DNA of 8,706 nt from Clostridiales bacterium (GTDB lineage: Bacteria; Bacillota_A; Clostridia; Peptostreptococcales; Anaerovoracaceae), in NCBI GenBank assembly GCA_024697655.1, contig JAILFI010000010.1, positions 1-8,706 on the forward strand, in the 5' to 3' direction. Positions 6,930-8,706 of this stretch are shown here, in pieces. How positions within the stretch are numbered: the stretch's first letter is position 1; every line of letters starts with the position of its first letter. Under the pieces are notes generated by a model. It saw only the letters and a program-made list of their open reading frames with translations. It was not told the DNA's origin and did no database searches. The translations under genes and the position numbers were made by a program.

Positions 6930-8498
6930 GTGGGAACAACTTTCAACGGCAGTACAGTGCTGGCATTTGATATTGGTACGCAGAGCACCAGAGCGCTTCT
7001 CATAGACCGGAATGGTACGATCGCCGGCAAAGCGCAGATCGTCTATGAACCGGCCTACTATTCTCCCAAACTTGGCTGGGCGGAGCAGGATCCGGATATG
7101 TACTACGACTGCATGTGCCGCGGGGCCGGGATGCTCAAAGAGAAGTATCCCGACGCATTTGATGCGGTGGCGGGCGTAACGGTGTCCACGATCCGCGATA
7201 CATCGGTCTGCGTCGATGAGAACGGGATACCTCTGCGGCCGGCGATGGTCTGGACGGACAAACGGCTCGCGGCGGGCAGCCCGCAGCTCAGCGGTCTGAA
7301 AAAGCTGGTTTTCAAAGCGGCCGGGGCATACGAACTGGTCGATATCAACTATAAAAAAGCACAGTGCAACGTCATCCGCGAGCAGCAGCCGGATATCTGG
7401 GAGAAGACGTACAAGTATCTCATGCTCGGCGGCTATCTGAACTACCGTCTGACCGGAGAGTTCAAAGATGCGGTGGCGGGCATCGTGGGGCATATCCCGT
7501 TTGACAATAAAAAGCGGGATTGGAAGGGACCGAAGGACCTCATCCGACCGGTCTTCGATATCCCGCGCGAAATGCTGCCCGATCCGGTCGAGACCGGAGC
7601 GATCATGGGCTATATCAGCGCGAAAGTAGCGGAGGAGACCGGCATCAAAGAAGGCACGCCTGTCTACCCGTCCGGAGCGGACAAAGCCTGTGAGGTCATC
7701 GGCATGGGCTGCATGAGGAAAGAACAGGTCGCGCTGTCGTTCGGTACGATGGCGACGGCGAATTTTACGTCTCCCGATTACTACGAGATGCGGCGGTTTA
7801 TGGCGCCGTTCCCGTCCGTGATCCCCGGCTGGTATGCGCCGGAATACGAAGTGTACCGCGGGTACTGGCTGGTGTCATGGTTTCAGAAGGAATTCGCCGA
7901 GCTGGAGAAGATCGCTTCACAGACGGTCGGGCGGTCGGCGATCGAACTGCTCAATGAAAAACTGGCGGATATCCCTGCGGGCTGCGACGGACTGATGTTC
8001 CAACCGTATTTCACACCCAATCCGAGCATGCCGATGGCCAAAGGCGGATTCGTCGGGATGACAGATCACCACGGCCGCGTCCATATGTACCGCGCCGTCA
8101 TCGAAGGCATCAACTACGGCTTGATGGAAGGGGTGCGGCAGGCGGAAAAAGCGGGCGGATTCAAGGCGGAGGAGATCCGGCTCGGCGGCGGCGGCAGTCA
8201 GAGCAGCGAGATCTGCCAGCTTACGGCGAATATGTTCGGCATCCCGGTCGTCCGCGTCCACACGCATGAAGTAACGGGACTTGGTGCGGCGATGGCTTGT
8301 TTTGTCGCGATGGGCGAGTACCCCGACTTCGCCGACGCCGCGGAAGGGATGGTCCATGAACGCGACCGTTTCGAACCCGATATGAAAGAACACGCACTCT
8401 ATAAGGATCTGTACGAGGACGTCTGGACGGATATCTTCGACAGGCTCGCACCGCTCTACAAACGGGTCGATGTGATCTACAACAAAGCAGGAAAGTAG
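6930..8498 (+). CDS. FGGY-family carbohydrate kinase, substrate unknown
   Basis: ATP-dependent sugar or polyol kinase of the FGGY family (glycerol kinase, xylulokinase, ribulokinase and relatives); 522 residues, normal length. The N-terminal actin-like domain opens with the phosphate-1 loop LAFDIGTQSTRALLID (11-26) and has GWAEQDP (49-55). The C-terminal domain has PSGADKACEVIGMG (247-260), with Asp251 the probable catalytic base, phosphate-2 loop SFGTMATA (270-277), and the adenosine-motif region LGGGGSQSSEICQLTANMFGIPV (418-440). At the substrate-site position where xylulokinases carry a GQMHG-type motif this protein has STIRDTSV (86-93), closer to the NQRETT of glycerol kinases, but the rest does not look like a glycerol kinase. 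Start is GTG 6930 with a perfect AGGAGG at 6917-6922, 7 bases before it. It sits 42 bases after the nif3-like gene and ends 38 bases before a terminator; no transporter or regulator is adjacent to suggest the substrate. Confidence 0.92.
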   Translation: MGTTFNGSTVLAFDIGTQSTRALLIDRNGTIAGKAQIVYEPAYYSPKLGWAEQDPDMYYDCMCRGAGMLKEKYPDAFDAVAGVTVSTIRDTSVCVDENGIPLRPAMVWTDKRLAAGSPQLSGLKKLVFKAAGAYELVDINYKKAQCNVIREQQPDIWEKTYKYLMLGGYLNYRLTGEFKDAVAGIVGHIPFDNKKRDWKGPKDLIRPVFDIPREMLPDPVETGAIMGYISAKVAEETGIKEGTPVYPSGADKACEVIGMGCMRKEQVALSFGTMATANFTSPDYYEMRRFMAPFPSVIPGWYAPEYEVYRGYWLVSWFQKEFAELEKIASQTVGRSAIELLNEKLADIPAGCDGLMFQPYFTPNPSMPMAKGGFVGMTDHHGRVHMYRAVIEGINYGLMEGVRQAEKAGGFKAEEIRLGGGGSQSSEICQLTANMFGIPVVRVHTHEVTGLGAAMACFVAMGEYPDFADAAEGMVHERDRFEPDMKEHALYKDLYEDVWTDIFDRLAPLYKRVDVIYNKAGK

Positions 8499-8536
8499 GA
8501 CATGAGGCGGGAAAGAGAAAAGGAATATGGAAAAAT

Positions 8537-8575
8537 ACAGCCGGCAGGTAAAATTCACTGCCCGGCTGTTTTTTT
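8537..8575 (+). terminator. Strong Rho-independent terminator after the FGGY kinase
   Basis: ACAGCCGG (8537-8544) pairs exactly with CCGGCTGT (8562-8569), the stem continues as CAG/CTG with a single bulged C at 8561, the loop is GTAAAATTCA, and a run of seven T (8569-8575) follows at once. It starts 38 bases after the kinase stop and should end the transcript coming from the dnaG-sigA direction. An A run just upstream (8531-8535) is the usual companion of such terminators and could give some activity in the reverse direction. It insulates rnpB from read-through. Confidence 0.95.
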
Positions 8576-8597
8576 GCGTGCGATGAAGCGATTCCTG

Positions 8598-8606
8598 TGG
8601 TATAAT
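8598..8606 (+). promoter_or_regulatory. Extended -10 promoter of rnpB
   Basis: TGGTATAAT is a perfect -10 hexamer (8601-8606) preceded by the TGN of an extended -10 element (8598-8600). At the proper 16-18 base distance there is no good -35 (GTGCGA or TGCGAT); the nearest TTG-type hexamer, TTGCGT at 8575-8580, is 20 bases away and touches the terminator T run. The promoter therefore probably depends on the extended -10. Transcription is expected to start near 8613-8614, which fits the beginning of the RNase P RNA homology. Confidence 0.85.
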
Positions 8607-8613
8607 GCCCTTT

Positions 8614-8706
8614 GCAGTTTCGGGCAAGCCGGATGGTCGCGTGCCTCTTCGGGAGGTATGAGGAAAGTCCGGGCTCCGCAGGGCAAGGGTGCCGGATAAC
8701 GTCCGG
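8614..8706 (+). ncRNA. rnpB: RNase P RNA, 5' part (continues beyond window), type A-like
   Basis: Catalytic RNA that removes the 5' leader of tRNA precursors together with the RnpA protein. The diagnostic conserved block GAGGAAAGTCCGGGCTCC (8660-8677, P4 5' strand and CR-I region) is followed by AGGGCAAGGGTGCCGGATAACGTCCGG, which tracks the E. coli RNA closely (AGGGCAGGGTGCCAGGTAACGCCTGG), including the final P8-like hairpin CCGGA-TAACG-TCCGG at the window edge. Before the block, a small hairpin at 8642-8658 (TGCCTC, loop TTCGG, GAGGTA) corresponds to P3, and CCGGATGGTCGCG to the P2 region. The similarity to the E. coli arrangement points to type A, as in most Clostridia, rather than the Bacilli type B. 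The exact 5' end is inferred from the promoter; the 3' two thirds lie outside. Confidence 0.93.

Noticed and set aside
6060..7493. 477-codon minus-strand open frame opposite trmK end, nif3-like gene and kinase start
   Set aside because: Spans three well-supported plus-strand genes, lacks recognisable domains and is rich in His/Arg/Asp typical of antisense translation.
8502..8699. 65-codon plus-strand frame after the kinase
   Set aside because: Runs through the terminator hairpin, the rnpB promoter and the RNase P RNA itself; not protein-coding.

Overview
The window (about 58-60% G+C by eye) reads as an ordinary housekeeping segment of a Clostridia-type Firmicutes chromosome. Three things point there: the gene order dgt - dnaG - rpoD/sigA - trmK - nif3-like, a primary sigma factor of about 400 residues, and an RNase P RNA whose visible 5' part looks like the type A architecture (Bacilli usually carry type B). 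The high G+C would suit a GC-rich member of the Clostridia, but the species cannot be named from this sequence alone.

All genes lie on the + strand. Positions 1-1185 hold the 3' part of an M16 zinc-protease family gene, overlapped by 4 bases by dut (dUTPase). After a 31-base gap comes dgt (1217-2224), an HD-domain dNTP triphosphohydrolase. An AT-rich 82-base gap, with an 8-base perfect inverted repeat and a possible 16-codon upstream ORF, separates dgt from dnaG (2307-4064). dnaG, sigA (4077-5306), trmK (5308-6102) and the Nif3-like gene (6099-6887) are packed with gaps of 12 and 1 base and a 4-base overlap, so they are very probably co-transcribed and partly translationally coupled. A 42-base gap with a strong Shine-Dalgarno leads to an FGGY-family carbohydrate kinase (6930-8498). 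A strong intrinsic terminator (8537-8575) closes this run. Directly after it, an extended -10 promoter drives rnpB, which is cut off by the window end.

Functionally, dut and dgt keep the dNTP pool clean, DnaG primes replication and SigA directs housekeeping transcription; this is a Clostridia version of the macromolecular-synthesis operon. TrmK (tRNA m1A22 methylation) and RNase P act on tRNA. The FGGY kinase is the metabolic outlier and its substrate is unknown.

I saw no mobile element, CRISPR array, tRNA, disrupted gene or clear sign of horizontal transfer. I found no convincing undescribed system. The points most worth checking are the dgt-dnaG gap with its repeat and small ORF, the substrate of the kinase, and the rnpB promoter.
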